From NCBI RefSeq assembly GCF_021390435.2, contig NZ_JAJVCN010000002.1, forward strand, positions 1,736,001-1,800,000: 64,000 bases of DNA, written 5' to 3'. This document shows, piece after piece, positions 34,578-43,705 of this stretch. Origin of the DNA: Kibdelosporangium philippinense. GTDB lineage: Bacteria; Actinomycetota; Actinomycetes; Mycobacteriales; Pseudonocardiaceae. Position 1 is the first letter of the stretch, and each line of letters starts with the position of its first letter. The notes under the pieces are model-generated. The model saw only the letters and a program-made list of their open reading frames with translations. It had not been told where the DNA came from and ran no database searches. Position numbers and translations under genes: made by a program.

Positions 34578-34997
34578 ATGATCACGACAGGCAGCATGCA
34601 GCTGTGGGTGCACGACCAGGACGAGGCGCTGAAGTTCTACACCGAGAAGCTCGGCATGGAGATCCGGCAGGACGCCACTCTCGACGAGATGGGGTTCCGG
34701 TGGCTGACGGTCGGCTGGCCGACTCAGCAGGACTTCACGTTGGTGCTGATGGCGATCCCGGGTGAGCCGGTGATGGACGCGGCAACCGCCGAGGACGTGG
34801 CAACCCTGATGTCCAAAGGCTTTTCCGGGACGCTGTTCCTGAACACCGACGACTGTCACCGGACGTACAAGGAATGGCTCGCTCGTGGCGTCGAGTTCAC
34901 CCAGGAGCCGGAGGACCGTCCATACGGGATCGACTGCGGGCTGCGTGACCCGTCGGGCAACAGCATCCGGTTGACCCAGGTACGCGCCGAGTTCTGA
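34578..34997 (+). CDS. VOC (glyoxalase/dioxygenase-fold) protein
   Basis: 139 residues, paired beta-alpha-beta-beta-beta units: MQLWVHDQDEALKFYTEKLG then LFLNTDDCHRTYKEWLARGV and LRDPSGNSIRLTQ. The metal-ligand pattern is incomplete: Gln8 and the late RLTQ lack the usual Glu. Family members include glyoxalases and resistance sponges. AGGGAGAGCC before the ATG is a strong ribosome site. Downstream is an intrinsic terminator (35008-35034), closing the AraC-VOC operon. Confidence 0.8.
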   Translation: MITTGSMQLWVHDQDEALKFYTEKLGMEIRQDATLDEMGFRWLTVGWPTQQDFTLVLMAIPGEPVMDAATAEDVATLMSKGFSGTLFLNTDDCHRTYKEWLARGVEFTQEPEDRPYGIDCGLRDPSGNSIRLTQVRAEF

Positions 34998-35007
34998 CAT
35001 GCCAAAG

Positions 35008-35034
35008 CCCTTGTGGTCGCCCACAAGGGTTTTT
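35008..35034. terminator. Intrinsic terminator between convergent genes
   Basis: The 9-bp stem CCCTTGTGG/CCACAAGGG, loop TCGC and T5 run close the AraC-VOC operon. The same hairpin could serve the convergent DoxX gene. Confidence 0.8.
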
Positions 35035-35048
35035 GGCTTTTCACTCGG

Positions 35049-35501
35049 TCACCGGCGACGGCGGCGCAGCGCGGCGACGGTCAGCGAACCCGGGCCGAGC
35101 ACGGCGATCAGCAAGAAGATCCAGCTGTACAGCGCGGCGGGCTCGCCCATGTTCTGCAACGGCAGCAGCGCCAGCTCCTGGTGCATCACGAAGTACGCGT
35201 AGGCCATGGTGCCGGAGGCCAGCAGCGCGGCGATCCGGGTGAAAACGCCCGCGCCGACGAGGATCGCGGTCACGGTCTCGATCACCGAGGCGTAGAACCC
35301 AGGCCAGGAACCGAATTCCACACCGGTACCGGCGCCGTCGATGCCACCGAAGGCACCGAAACCCTGCAAGCCGTGGCACAGGAACAGGAACGCGACGACG
35401 ACGCGGAAAGCGGAGAGCGTGTAACCGGTGAGCCTGTCGGTCTTCGGAGCGGCAGCGGCGGTGGTGACGGTGACGGTCTGGGGCAGGGTCTGCGTGGTCA
35501 T
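35049..35501 (-). CDS. DoxX-family membrane protein
   Basis: 150 residues from ATG at 35499-35501; the frame is open further upstream but that part overlaps the divergent methyltransferase start and lacks family sequence. Four hydrophobic helices: FRVVVAFLFLCHGLQGFGAF, VIETVTAILVGAGVFTRIAA, LLASGTMAYAYFVM and LYSWIFLLIAVLGPGSL. HGLQGFGAF with PAALYSWIFL is characteristic of DoxX/SURF4-like proteins. Integral membrane; function of the family is poorly defined (redox/quinone-associated in some). Confidence 0.8.
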   Translation of the reverse strand: MTTQTLPQTVTVTTAAAAPKTDRLTGYTLSAFRVVVAFLFLCHGLQGFGAFGGIDGAGTGVEFGSWPGFYASVIETVTAILVGAGVFTRIAALLASGTMAYAYFVMHQELALLPLQNMGEPAALYSWIFLLIAVLGPGSLTVAALRRRRR

Positions 35502-35658
35502 TTCGTTGTCCTTACTAGGTGCTGTTGTTTGCCTGACACCTAGTCGTCGAGCGGCCGACGGCCGGATCGACACGGTCGGGAAAAAATCTTGAAGAGAAAT
35601 TTCTCCGCGACGCGAACGGCGGTATACCCGTGTCCGCATCCTGCCTACGCTCCCCGCC

Positions 35659-36438
35659 GTGACCAGCACAGAGCAGGGCAGACGCAAGTACGACGAGCTC
35701 GCCGAACGGTATGAGGAGATCTTTCCGTACGTCGCCGATGTGGGTCAGTTGCTCGTTGACTACGCGCGCCCGGAACGTGGGTCACGCGTGTTGGACGTCG
35801 GCGCGGGCCGTGGTGCTGTCGCCCGCGCCGCCTTGGCCATCGGCTGCCAGGTCACCGCCATCGACGCCTCGAAAGGTATGGTCGACCGGTTGGCCGCGGA
35901 CTTCCCCGAGATCGACGCCCGGCAGATGGACGCGGGCGCGCTGGATTTCCCGGACGGGTCGTTCGACCTGGTCGCGGCCGGGTTCGTGATCCAGGTCCTG
36001 CCGGATGCGGACGTCGCGCTCGCCGAGTTTCGCCGGGTGCTCGCGCCTGGCGGCATGCTCGCGCTGTCGTTGGAGAAACAGACTGTGGGACGTCTGCGCT
36101 GGCTGTTTGAGCTGGCAGGAGAGTTCTTCGGCGCTCCGGTACCCAGCGACGACTCCCCGGGTGGCATGACCAGCGATCAGCTCAACGCATTGATCGAATC
36201 CGCCGGATTTATAGATATCGCGACGGATTCCGTCGAAATGCCTGTTCCGATGGAAGATCCCGCCGCGTTGTGGGATTGGTTGACGCCTCGCGGGCTCACC
36301 GACGCCGTTGCCGCGCTGCCAGAGGACAAGGCGGAGCAGTTCCGGCTGCGGTTCATCGCCGGCGCCGAGCACATGCAGGCGAATGGCGGGATCTCGTTGG
36401 ACTTCAAAGCCACGTTGCACCGGGCGGGCACCCGGTAG
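35659..36438 (+). CDS. SAM-dependent methyltransferase (class I)
   Basis: 259 residues from GTG at 35659. Rossmann motif I VLDVGAGRGAVARAALAIG, acidic residue in VTAIDASKGM, motif with Asp in MDAGALDFPDGSFDLVAAG, and motif III FRRVLAPGGMLALS. It resembles UbiE/SmtA-like small-molecule methyltransferases. Substrate unknown. Divergent from DoxX with about 157 bases between the two starts. Confidence 0.8.
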   Translation: MTSTEQGRRKYDELAERYEEIFPYVADVGQLLVDYARPERGSRVLDVGAGRGAVARAALAIGCQVTAIDASKGMVDRLAADFPEIDARQMDAGALDFPDGSFDLVAAGFVIQVLPDADVALAEFRRVLAPGGMLALSLEKQTVGRLRWLFELAGEFFGAPVPSDDSPGGMTSDQLNALIESAGFIDIATDSVEMPVPMEDPAALWDWLTPRGLTDAVAALPEDKAEQFRLRFIAGAEHMQANGGISLDFKATLHRAGTR

Positions 36439-36455
36439 GGCGCCCGCCCGGGTCG

Positions 36456-36836
36456 CTAGGCAGCTTCCCACAGACCCATCAGGTTGCCTTCGGTGTCGTT
36501 GAAGTACGCGGCGAAGCCGAAGTCGCCGACGGCACGCTTGCCGGAGACGGTCTTCCCGCCCAGCTCCTCGATCTTGGCCAGTGCGGCGTCGATGCTCGGC
36601 ACGTCGACCACGATCACCGGTTTGGCCGCGCCACCAGCGTCGCGGGTCAGCAGGCCGCCGTTGACGAAGCCGGGCTCGCTCGGCGCGAGGTCACTGGTCG
36701 GCCCGGTGGCCGCGAGCGTGTACCCGGGCAGTTGCTGCAGGTTCCAGTCGAACGCGGCGGTGTAGAAGGCCGTCGCCCTGGTCTCGTCGTCGAACGGAAT
36801 CTCGAAGTGCACTACGCGTCCAGTCATCACGGTCAC
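36456..36836 (-). CDS. VOC-family protein
   Basis: 126 residues. Starts TGRVVHFEIPFDDETRATAF, with His and Glu early, and the second half VIVVDVPSIDAALAKIEELG ends YFNDTEGNLMGLWE with the late Glu. A full pair of VOC half-domains. Convergent with the methyltransferase, 17 bases apart. Confidence 0.8.
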   Translation of the reverse strand: MTVMTGRVVHFEIPFDDETRATAFYTAAFDWNLQQLPGYTLAATGPTSDLAPSEPGFVNGGLLTRDAGGAAKPVIVVDVPSIDAALAKIEELGGKTVSGKRAVGDFGFAAYFNDTEGNLMGLWEAA

Positions 36837-36928
36837 TTTCGCCTGGGGACGGATACCAGCATCGAAGCTAGACCGGAAGGCTCGGACACTGAAGATTCAC
36901 ACCTGGTCGCCACTTGTACGCTCGCGCC

Positions 36929-37951
36929 ATGCTTGATCAGGCCGTCGACGCCATTGAACTTTCCGTGCGGCACAAGGACGAGAGCTCCTATGATCCCGCG
37001 ATCGTGTCCGCGTGGCAGGCCGCGCAACACGCTTCACGGTCCGAACTGGACACTGCGCTACCTCGGATCGCGGCACTGCTCGGCGAGATGCCCGTCGATG
37101 CCGCTGGCCGGTTGCCTGTGCTCGGCGGGGCTTTGGTCGAGCTCGGGGCGGCGCCAGGCCCGCTCGTGCCGATGATCGTCACCGGGTTGATCGATACTTT
37201 GCAGCGCGTCGGCACCTTTATAGAGACGTGGCCGCAGGGCAAGGAACGCCCCGCCTTCGATGACGACTCGTATGACGAGACCGTCTCCGTGCTTTCGGGC
37301 GTGCATTCGGAGGAGGACGCGCAGGCGGTGGCTTTCGCGTGGTACGCGGTGGGGGCGTGGAGCGCGCCTGCGATCGCCGTGCTGCAGCACGCCGAGGCAC
37401 GCGCCGACTTGCCTAACCGTGACGCGCTGACCGAACTGGTTGAGCGCGTTGGGCCGTTGCGGGAGGACCTGGGGTTTCTCGTCGAACTGCTGGCTGTGCT
37501 CGACAACGAGCAGTTCGTCGTGCTGCACCGTGCTTCTGGTCAGGGCTACGAGCTGACTGTCTCGGGCGTGAGTGGGAACTTTCAGCTGCAGACGTTGCTC
37601 GCCGCGACCCTGATCGCCTCGGAAGGGGACGGTCTGATTGCGGGGACACCACCGGACCCTGTGTGGGTCGCGGCGGCCACGGACGGCGACTTGCGACCGG
37701 CAGGCGGGGTTTCTGGCCAGTTCAACCTCGTCGATCACGCTGGCTCGTGGATCTGGGGTGAGGGACGGCCTGCTGACATCCCGGTGCTGGACGGGCGTCG
37801 CGTGGTGTTGCTGGAGCCTCAGCCGTACCCACGAACCTGGTCGCCTGGCCGGCTGTTCGAGCGCATGCGACCAACGGTCCAATTGGACCGTATTTTGCCA
37901 TCTGTCGAGGTCGCGGCGTGGTTGACGAGGCTCAGCGCGGAACAGCGCTGA
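36929..37951 (+). CDS. Hypothetical protein, 340 aa
   Basis: From ATG 36929. An acidic, largely helical first half (ELSVRHKDESSYDPAIVSAW, DTALPRIAALLGEMPVDAAG) leads to a beta-richer end (QFNLVDHAGSWIWGEGRPAD, RRVVLLEPQPYPRTWSPG). No signal, no membrane segment and no named family that I recognise. Divergent from the VOC gene; 92 bases separate the starts. The next gene starts 70 bases downstream in the same direction. Confidence 0.65.
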   Translation: MLDQAVDAIELSVRHKDESSYDPAIVSAWQAAQHASRSELDTALPRIAALLGEMPVDAAGRLPVLGGALVELGAAPGPLVPMIVTGLIDTLQRVGTFIETWPQGKERPAFDDDSYDETVSVLSGVHSEEDAQAVAFAWYAVGAWSAPAIAVLQHAEARADLPNRDALTELVERVGPLREDLGFLVELLAVLDNEQFVVLHRASGQGYELTVSGVSGNFQLQTLLAATLIASEGDGLIAGTPPDPVWVAAATDGDLRPAGGVSGQFNLVDHAGSWIWGEGRPADIPVLDGRRVVLLEPQPYPRTWSPGRLFERMRPTVQLDRILPSVEVAAWLTRLSAEQR

Positions 37952-38021
37952 CTTTTTGTCGGACCCCTGGTCTTTACTGCGCGAGCAAGAGACGATCCAT
38001 GACTGGGGGAAGGAGTACGTG

Positions 38022-38979
38022 ATGACTGTCGAAGCCGAGTCCGTCGACTTCCTGCAGCAGGCCGATCCGTACCGGCGGGAATTGCTCGCGCACTGCTACC
38101 GGATGCTCGGCTCGGTGCACGACGCCGAGGACCTGGTGCAGGAGACGGTTCATCAGGGCGTGGAAGTCGTTCGACAAATTCGAGAACCGCTCGTCCCTGC
38201 GGACCTGGCTCTACCGGATCGCCACCAACGTATGCCTGACCGCGTTGGACGGCCGCGAGCGACGGCCGTTGCCCGCGGGCCTCGGCAACCCGGACAGCGA
38301 CCCGTCGGACCCGCTCGCCGACGGCAACGAAGTGCCGTGGCTCGAGCCGTTCCCGGACGCCGACGACCCAGCGTCGATCGTGGCATCGAAGGAGAGCATC
38401 CGGCTCGCGTTGATCGCGGCGCTGCAGCATTTGCCGCCGCGCCAACGAGCCGTGCTGATCCTGCGGGACGTACTGAAGTGGCGCGCCGCGGAAGTCGCCG
38501 AAGCACTGGACACCTCGACCGCGGCGGTGAACAGCATCCTGCAGCGAGCCCGCGCGCAGCTCGACCAGATCTCGCCGAGCGAGGACAAAGTCGCCGAGCC
38601 GACGGAGGCGCAACAGCGCGAACTGCTGGCGAAGTACGTGGCCGCGTTCGAGGCGAAGAACGTGCCGGAGATCGTCGCGCTGTTCACCAAGGACGCGATC
38701 TTCGACATGCCACCATGGCTCACCTGGTACCGCGGCCGTGAGAACATCGGCCGCCACCTGGCCAACCGCTGCCCGATCCAGCCGGGGGAGCTGCGCCTGG
38801 TCCCGGTCATCGCCAACGGCGGCCAGCCGGGTTTCGGCGCGTACTGGCGGCGCGACGGCGTGTACTCGGCGTACAACCTGGTCGTGCTGACCCTGACCGA
38901 GGAGGGCATCTCGCACTCGACCACGTTCTTCGACCTGGCGTTGTTCGAGAAGTTCGGCTTACCGCTGGCGCTCGACTAG
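38022..38979 (+). pseudogene. ECF sigma factor with SnoaL-like C-terminus, frameshifted
   Basis: A strong ribosome site (GGGGAAGGAG) precedes ATG 38022. The first frame gives region 2: RRELLAHCYRMLGSVHDAED, LVQET. After GAGACG an extra G (38147-38148) shifts the frame. The next frame continues FIRAWKSFDKFENRSSLRTW, LYRIATNVCLTALDGRERR, region 4 (LPPRQRAVLILRDVLKWRAA) and a SnoaL-like C-terminal domain (LAKYVAAFEAKNVPEIVALF) to 38979. This is the SigJ/ECF41-like architecture, about 319 residues if intact. Either a real inactivation or a sequencing error. Confidence 0.75.
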
Positions 38980-40077
38980 GCCCTCCAGCAGGCGGATCGC
39001 GTGAACCGTGTCGGGTTGGTCAGCCAACTCGTCCCGCAGACGCGTGGCAGCCTGCCGATAGGACCGGTCATCGAGCACATCGACGACCGTCGCCTTCACC
39101 TCGGCAGAAGTCGCGGTGAAGGCGTCGAGAATCCGGCCGAACCCAAGGTCAGCGGCCCGCGCGGCATTGAGGATCTGGTCGGCGCCCATCGGGATCAGCA
39201 CTGTGGGAAGGCCGTGCGCGATGGTGCCCGTCATGCTGCCGGAGCCACCGTGCGACACGACAAGACTGCACTGCGGCAGGGTTTCGTGCTGCGGGATGTA
39301 CTTCTCGATGCGCACGTGCTCGGGCTGTGGGCCGAATTCGGCGGGATCGATGTAGGGGCCGACCGTGACGATCAGCCGCAAGGGCAGCTCGCGCAATCCG
39401 GCGAGAACGCGGGGAAAGAGGTCGCCTGACTCGGTATTGAAGACGGTGCCGAGGGTGAAGTAGATCGTCGGCTCTTCGGGTTTCGCCTCGACAACATCCT
39501 GTGCCCGAAAAGTGCGGGCACTGGGCGGCAGCGGGAAGCCGGGATGCCGCAGGCTGGGCGGAAACGGCGACAGCACAAGGTGGCGGCTGAGCATCTCCAT
39601 GCCCGGGTCCGCTGGCAGGCCGTGGTCGGCGCGCACTTCGTTCAGCGCCTCGCCGATCACAGACGCGCGCACGAAGGAACCAGAGGCGTTGCTCAGGACT
39701 GAGGCGTATGGGATGCCGAGGACTTCGGCGGCGATCATCGCGCCAAAGTCCACCTCGTCACACAGGATCAGATCGGGTCGCCAGTCGGTTTCGAGTAGGT
39801 GGGCCGCACGGATTCTGGCGGCCCGGTCAGCGAAGCCGTCGCGTAGATCCCGGTCTTCCTTGTCCTGGTCCGGTTTGATCAACGGACGCCGGATACCACC
39901 GCCGCCAAAGTCAGGACCGGCTGGCCACGCTTCGAACCCGTCCTGACGAACCTGGCTAACCATGCTCTCGCCACAGGCCACTCTTACCGTGTGCCCGGCC
40001 CGAACCGCCGCACGACCAATCGGTTCCATCGGCCCCCAGTGGCCGCGTCCGCCGACAAAACTGGACAGGATGCGCAT
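38959..40077 (-). CDS. UGT/MGT-type glycosyltransferase (GT1, GT-B)
   Basis: 372 residues from ATG at 40075-40077 (MRILSSFVGGRGHWGPMEPI). The N-terminal acceptor domain contains VGGRGHWGPM and AGHTVRVAC. The C-terminal nucleotide-sugar domain contains TIYFTLGTVFNTESG, HVRIEKYIPQHETLPQCSLV and VVSHGGSGSMTGTIAHGLPT, the NDP-sugar signature with HGG. It is similar to antibiotic glycosyltransferases and macrolide-inactivating enzymes. No sugar-biosynthesis genes adjoin it. Its end overlaps the convergent sigma pseudogene by 21 bases. Confidence 0.85.
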   Translation of the reverse strand: MRILSSFVGGRGHWGPMEPIGRAAVRAGHTVRVACGESMVSQVRQDGFEAWPAGPDFGGGGIRRPLIKPDQDKEDRDLRDGFADRAARIRAAHLLETDWRPDLILCDEVDFGAMIAAEVLGIPYASVLSNASGSFVRASVIGEALNEVRADHGLPADPGMEMLSRHLVLSPFPPSLRHPGFPLPPSARTFRAQDVVEAKPEEPTIYFTLGTVFNTESGDLFPRVLAGLRELPLRLIVTVGPYIDPAEFGPQPEHVRIEKYIPQHETLPQCSLVVSHGGSGSMTGTIAHGLPTVLIPMGADQILNAARAADLGFGRILDAFTATSAEVKATVVDVLDDRSYRQAATRLRDELADQPDTVHAIRLLEGLVERQR

Positions 40078-40158
40078 TCCCCGCAGCCTAGTCCGCGGAT
40101 CAACGGACGAATTCCGGCGAGCGATGGCTGACGTGAACGGCCAGGTCAAATCGGGTTG

Positions 40159-40662
40159 ATGAGGATCTTCGGGCTCGCGTTGAAGAGCACCATGGCTTGC
40201 GAGGCCACCATGGTGTTCAGGGAGCGAAGGGTTTCGGTGAGATCCGGCGTGCAGCAAACAACGGTGATGGGCTGGGTCAAAATGACCGGCCAGAGCCCAA
40301 GCCCGAACTCCGGGTCAGCGAATCCCAACGACTTCTACGGCGCCATCGGCATCGCGGGAGTCCTGTCCGGCAACTCCGACGACCATGCCGTGCGAGCCTT
40401 GCTCGAACTGATCCAAGTCGACGGTGTGATGAAAGTCGTCGCCCTTGGCAGGCGAATCGACGGCAGCGCGTCCCAAACCTTCGCCGCGACAGAGGATTGG
40501 CGCACGATCCTGCCGCAGAACGAGTGGGTCTTCCTGACGGCCACGTTCGACTTCAACACCGGCAAGATGGCGTTGTTCAAGAACGGCAACGCTTTGCCGG
40601 GGTCCTATGTGGTCCCGGGCGACCCATGGGAAGTCGGCACCGGGCAAGGACCGAGGTCGTGA
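40159..40662 (+). CDS. LamG-like domain protein, possibly a remnant
   Basis: 167 residues from ATG 40159 (TTG 40156 also in frame). The middle and end resemble a laminin-G/concanavalin-like fold: TTVMGWVKMTGQSPSPNSG, QNEWVFLTATFDFNTGKMAL and FKNGNALPGSYVVPGDPW. There is no signal peptide and the first 25 residues do not fit the fold, so it is either truncated at the 5' end or a stand-alone domain. The stop lies inside a bidirectional terminator hairpin. Confidence 0.5.
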   Translation: MRIFGLALKSTMACEATMVFRERRVSVRSGVQQTTVMGWVKMTGQSPSPNSGSANPNDFYGAIGIAGVLSGNSDDHAVRALLELIQVDGVMKVVALGRRIDGSASQTFAATEDWRTILPQNEWVFLTATFDFNTGKMALFKNGNALPGSYVVPGDPWEVGTGQGPRS

Positions 40663-40700
40663 GTGGTTATCCGGGTTAGAACACGGATAACCACTCACGA
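40657..40700. terminator. Bidirectional terminator hairpin (repeat family copy 1)
   Basis: A perfect 17-bp stem (40657-40673 with 40684-40700), arms TCGTGAGTGGTTATCCG, loop GGTTAGAACA. Stop codons of both convergent genes lie in the stem. A sibling hairpin occurs at 48130-48177. Confidence 0.75.
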
Positions 40701-41579
40701 CCCGATGTCGCGTTCCAGCGGCATCAGCTTGGCCGCGAAGTCGTCAAGGAAGGGCCGCATGGCCGAAGCCGGATCCACCTGGCGGACCACGAACTTCGTC
40801 AACCCCACCTCGATGTACTGCTCGATCAACTCCTGCGCGGCCTCCCAGCTCTGTGGGATCAGCTCACGCGGATCGACCTCACGCTGCCGCGCCGGAGCGG
40901 CCTCGATGAGTGAAGGCGGGATGCCGTCGGGAGCCACGGCAAGGCTGATGCCGTAGTGGTCCGCCTCGATCTCCCTGCCCGCTTCCAGTGCCGCGTTTTC
41001 GATCGTCCGCTTGGCCAACCGGCATTGGGCGGGCGTGAGGAAACTGCCGAGCCACCCGTCCGCCAGCCGTCCGGTGCGTTCCAGCCCCGGCCGTGCCGTT
41101 CCGGCGAGCCAGATGTCCATTCGCTTGGGCTGTGGCCGGATCCGCGCGTCTTCCAGACTGTGGAACTCGCCGTGGAACGTCACCGAGTCCTCGGTGAGCA
41201 GGCGACGGAGCACGTACATGGTTTCGTCGAACAGGTCCCCGCGCTTGCCAGTCGGCGCCGGGAACGCTTGCCGTTCCGGTTTCCTCGCCGGTTGCAGGCC
41301 GAAGACCGGAAGCACTCGTTTGGGGGCTAGCGCTGCCAGCGATGCCAGTTGTTTCGCCACCAGGAGCGGGTTACGTCCTGGCAGCACCGCGACGCCCGTC
41401 CCCACCTTCATCTTGCTGGTACGGGACAGGGCGTATGCCATGCCGATGAACGGGTCTACGTGCTCGGCGAACACCACCTCGGAAAACCAGAGCGAGTCGA
41501 TGCCGATCTCTTCCGCGTGATCGATCGCCTCGACGAAATCCGAGTGCGGGCCGAGACCGACCCCGATGCGGACCTTCAT
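40695..41579 (-). CDS. LLM-class flavin-dependent oxidoreductase
   Basis: 294 residues from ATG 41579 (an ATG three codons earlier is possible). Luciferase-like TIM-barrel markers: MKVRIGVGLGPHSDFVEAID, EEIGIDSLWFSEVV, SKMKVGTGVAVLPGRNPLLV, RRLLTEDSVTFHGEFHSLED and RMDIWLAGTARPGLERTGRL with the flavin-phosphate region. Most members use F420 or FMN in actinomycetes; the substrate is unknown. Divergent from the ImmA/IrrE gene, 46 bases apart. Confidence 0.8.
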   Translation of the reverse strand: MKVRIGVGLGPHSDFVEAIDHAEEIGIDSLWFSEVVFAEHVDPFIGMAYALSRTSKMKVGTGVAVLPGRNPLLVAKQLASLAALAPKRVLPVFGLQPARKPERQAFPAPTGKRGDLFDETMYVLRRLLTEDSVTFHGEFHSLEDARIRPQPKRMDIWLAGTARPGLERTGRLADGWLGSFLTPAQCRLAKRTIENAALEAGREIEADHYGISLAVAPDGIPPSLIEAAPARQREVDPRELIPQSWEAAQELIEQYIEVGLTKFVVRQVDPASAMRPFLDDFAAKLMPLERDIGS

Positions 41580-41625
41580 ACCGACCATCCTCGCCCGGTA
41601 GCCTGCAGAACGGGAAGGACTGGGG

Positions 41626-42105
41626 ATGGGGAAACTGCGGCGACAGTGCGAAGAGCGCCTGCGAGGGTTCAGCATCCCGCAGCCGTTCGATCTCGTCACG
41701 TTCTGTGCTCACGTCAGTGAGTTGCGTGGTCGTCGCCTCGAACTCAAGCCGATTCCCGGGTTGTCGGCGTCCGCGCCGTGCGGGATGTGGGTGTCGCTGG
41801 CCGACGTCGACTACGTCCTGTACGAGCCGGCCACGTCGAAACTGCATTCCGAGCACATCATCCTGCACGAACTCGCGCACATGCTGTGCGATCACCGGCT
41901 GAGCATGGACTCTTCGGTGCTACGCAAGCTTTTGCCGAGCATCAGTCCGGATGTCGTGCGCCGGGTGCTTGGCCGGGTCGACTACGCCACTGAGCAGGAA
42001 CAAGAGGCGGAGATGCTCGCGTCGCTGATCCGCGGTGGCGGCACCAAGCAACGGTCACGTGACGCGCTTTCCCAGATGACCGAGGTGTTCAGTCCGTACT
42101 CGTAG
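41626..42105 (+). CDS. ImmA/IrrE-type metallopeptidase (module copy 1)
   Basis: 159 residues, one ImmA/IrrE domain with zinc motif HIILHELAHMLCDH (HExxH plus a later His) and the distal acidic cluster EQEQEAEMLASLI, where Glu is the third ligand. Such peptidases cleave HTH repressors to switch on genes. GACTGGGGATG precedes the start. Six bases separate it from the downstream membrane gene, and a convergent XRE regulator follows; the three look like one sensing/response unit. A paralogous pair lies at 50053-51712. Confidence 0.85.
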   Translation: MGKLRRQCEERLRGFSIPQPFDLVTFCAHVSELRGRRLELKPIPGLSASAPCGMWVSLADVDYVLYEPATSKLHSEHIILHELAHMLCDHRLSMDSSVLRKLLPSISPDVVRRVLGRVDYATEQEQEAEMLASLIRGGGTKQRSRDALSQMTEVFSPYS

Positions 42106-42111
42106 GAGGCT

Positions 42112-43296
42112 GTGCCACTGAACGCGATACTTCTGGTGTTGCTCTGGGGGTTGGTGGCCGGGTGGCTGCCGTCGTTGCGGCGCGGGCCGAAGCAACGGGC
42201 GGTGTGGCTGATCTTCCTGCCCATCGCGATCATCAAAACCATCGCTGTCGAGCCGGTCGGCGCGGCCATCCAGAGCGTGCTCGGTACCAACGGCGACACC
42301 TTGGTCAAGCATTTGCTTGCTGTCGTGGCCTCGGTCAGCCTGCTGCGCTTCGTCGCGCTGATCACCGATCGCCGGCCGAGGCGCTACCACGTCCTGCTGG
42401 CGATGGGAGTCACGGCGGTCCTGGTCGGGCTTTTCACAGTTGCCCGCGACGGCATTCACAGTTCTGCCGAGGATTTGCTCACCGAGTCGCACATCTCCAC
42501 GCCGGAACTCGGGTACTGGCTGCTGCTTGAGGCGTACCTGGCAACGGTGTTGAGCACGGGATGTCTGCTGGTCTGGCGGGTAAGCCGGGCCTCGCCGACG
42601 AATCCGTTGCGTATCGGGATGTGGTTGATGGGCGCTGGAACCGCTCTCAACTTCCTCTTCGCGGTGTACAAGTCCGCGTACATCGTTGCTCACGCGGCAG
42701 GCCTGCCACTGCCAACGGATCTTGTCGTGGCGATCTCCGACAGCATGCTTCCGGTGTCCGGACTGCTGATCGTCGCCGGGGTTCTGGTGCCGGGCTGGGG
42801 TCTCGCGCGCGAACTCGTTGGCCTGCGCCGATCCATGCGTGCGCTGGCGCCGTTGTGGCGCACCATGCGGGAAACGTTCCCTGAGATGATCTTGTACGTC
42901 TCCGAGAAGTTGCCAAGCGCCGACGGAATTCTCGCCACCGCAAGGCTTCGGCTGTACCGGCGGTTGATCGAGATCCGGGACGGCATGCTGGAACTTCGTC
43001 GTTACGTGCCACCGCAGACGCCTGCACGGGCGCGGGAGTTCCTGGCTGAGCGTGGCGTGCGGAGTGAACACCTCGCCGAGGCGTGCTGGATCGAAGTCGC
43101 GCTACGCCGCAAGAAGGCCGGTGAGCAGCCGAATTTCGACGGTTGGACAGCGATGCCGGGTGGCGCCGACGAGCGGGAAGAGGCCAGGTGGCTGGCCTCG
43201 GTCAGCCGGGCGCACCACGTGTCGCGTTATCCGGCCGAGTTCGCCGACGAGGTCAATCCGTCTTCTTCCGCTCGTTCTCCAGCTCCCACACCTTGA
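42112..43296 (+). CDS. Multi-pass membrane protein, MAB_1171c-like (module copy 1)
   Basis: 394 residues from GTG 42112. About seven hydrophobic helices in the first ~235 residues (NAILLVLLWGLVAGWLPSL, VWLIFLPIAIIKTIAV, VLLAMGVTAVLVGLFTVA, MWLMGAGTALNFLFAVYK, LPVSGLLIVAGVLVPGWGLA). A cytosolic C-terminal part with a conserved RLYRRLIEIRDGMLELRRYV follows. It matches the putative transporter family often found beside ImmA/IrrE peptidases. Function unproven. Its 3' end overlaps the convergent XRE gene by 44 bases. Confidence 0.8.
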   Translation: MPLNAILLVLLWGLVAGWLPSLRRGPKQRAVWLIFLPIAIIKTIAVEPVGAAIQSVLGTNGDTLVKHLLAVVASVSLLRFVALITDRRPRRYHVLLAMGVTAVLVGLFTVARDGIHSSAEDLLTESHISTPELGYWLLLEAYLATVLSTGCLLVWRVSRASPTNPLRIGMWLMGAGTALNFLFAVYKSAYIVAHAAGLPLPTDLVVAISDSMLPVSGLLIVAGVLVPGWGLARELVGLRRSMRALAPLWRTMRETFPEMILYVSEKLPSADGILATARLRLYRRLIEIRDGMLELRRYVPPQTPARAREFLAERGVRSEHLAEACWIEVALRRKKAGEQPNFDGWTAMPGGADEREEARWLASVSRAHHVSRYPAEFADEVNPSSSARSPAPTP

Positions 43297-43705
43297 GGAT
43301 CATGTTGCTGATCGTCTCCCGGCTGCTCGGCGAGAGATCAGCGGCCCGCAGCGCGATCTCGGTGACACCGGTGTCGCGCAGTGCGGCAAGCAGTTCGAGC
43401 TCACCGTCGATCCGCTCGGTCTCCCCGTCGTCGAGGAAGTAGGCGACCGGCACGCCGAAGAACGTGGCCAGCGCGGTCAGGTGCTGAATCGTCGGGTTGT
43501 CCCTGCGGCCGGTGCGCAGCTGCCAGATGTACGTGTGCGAGATGGAGATGCCCTGGTTTTCCTTGATGGCCTCGGCCACCGCGTTGTGGCTGTACTCGCC
43601 CTGACCTGCGGGGCGGACGCGCTGGAACAGCCGGTCGAGCTTCTCGGCGATCGAGAACCGCGCGGTCACCTTGCCTCCCTCGACGCCGCGGAACGGGCTA
43701 AACAT
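43253..43705 (-). CDS. XRE-family HTH regulator
   Basis: 150 residues. The HTH spans NAVAEAIKENQGISISHTYI, WQLRTGRRDNPTIQHLTALA and FFGVPVAYFLDD, close to the EspR/SinR-like regulators with a longer first helix pair. A helical tail (ELELLAALRDTGVTEIALRA) follows. It is convergent with the ImmA/IrrE-membrane pair and could be its repressor and cleavage target, as in phage ImmR/ImmA. That link is inferred from position and family only. Confidence 0.8.
   Translation of the reverse strand: MFSPFRGVEGGKVTARFSIAEKLDRLFQRVRPAGQGEYSHNAVAEAIKENQGISISHTYIWQLRTGRRDNPTIQHLTALATFFGVPVAYFLDDGETERIDGELELLAALRDTGVTEIALRAADLSPSSRETISNMILKVWELENERKKTD

Noticed and set aside
40159..40662. Phage tail or receptor protein
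   Set aside because: The LamG-like end is compatible, but there is no phage gene nearby and no signal or repeat structure.
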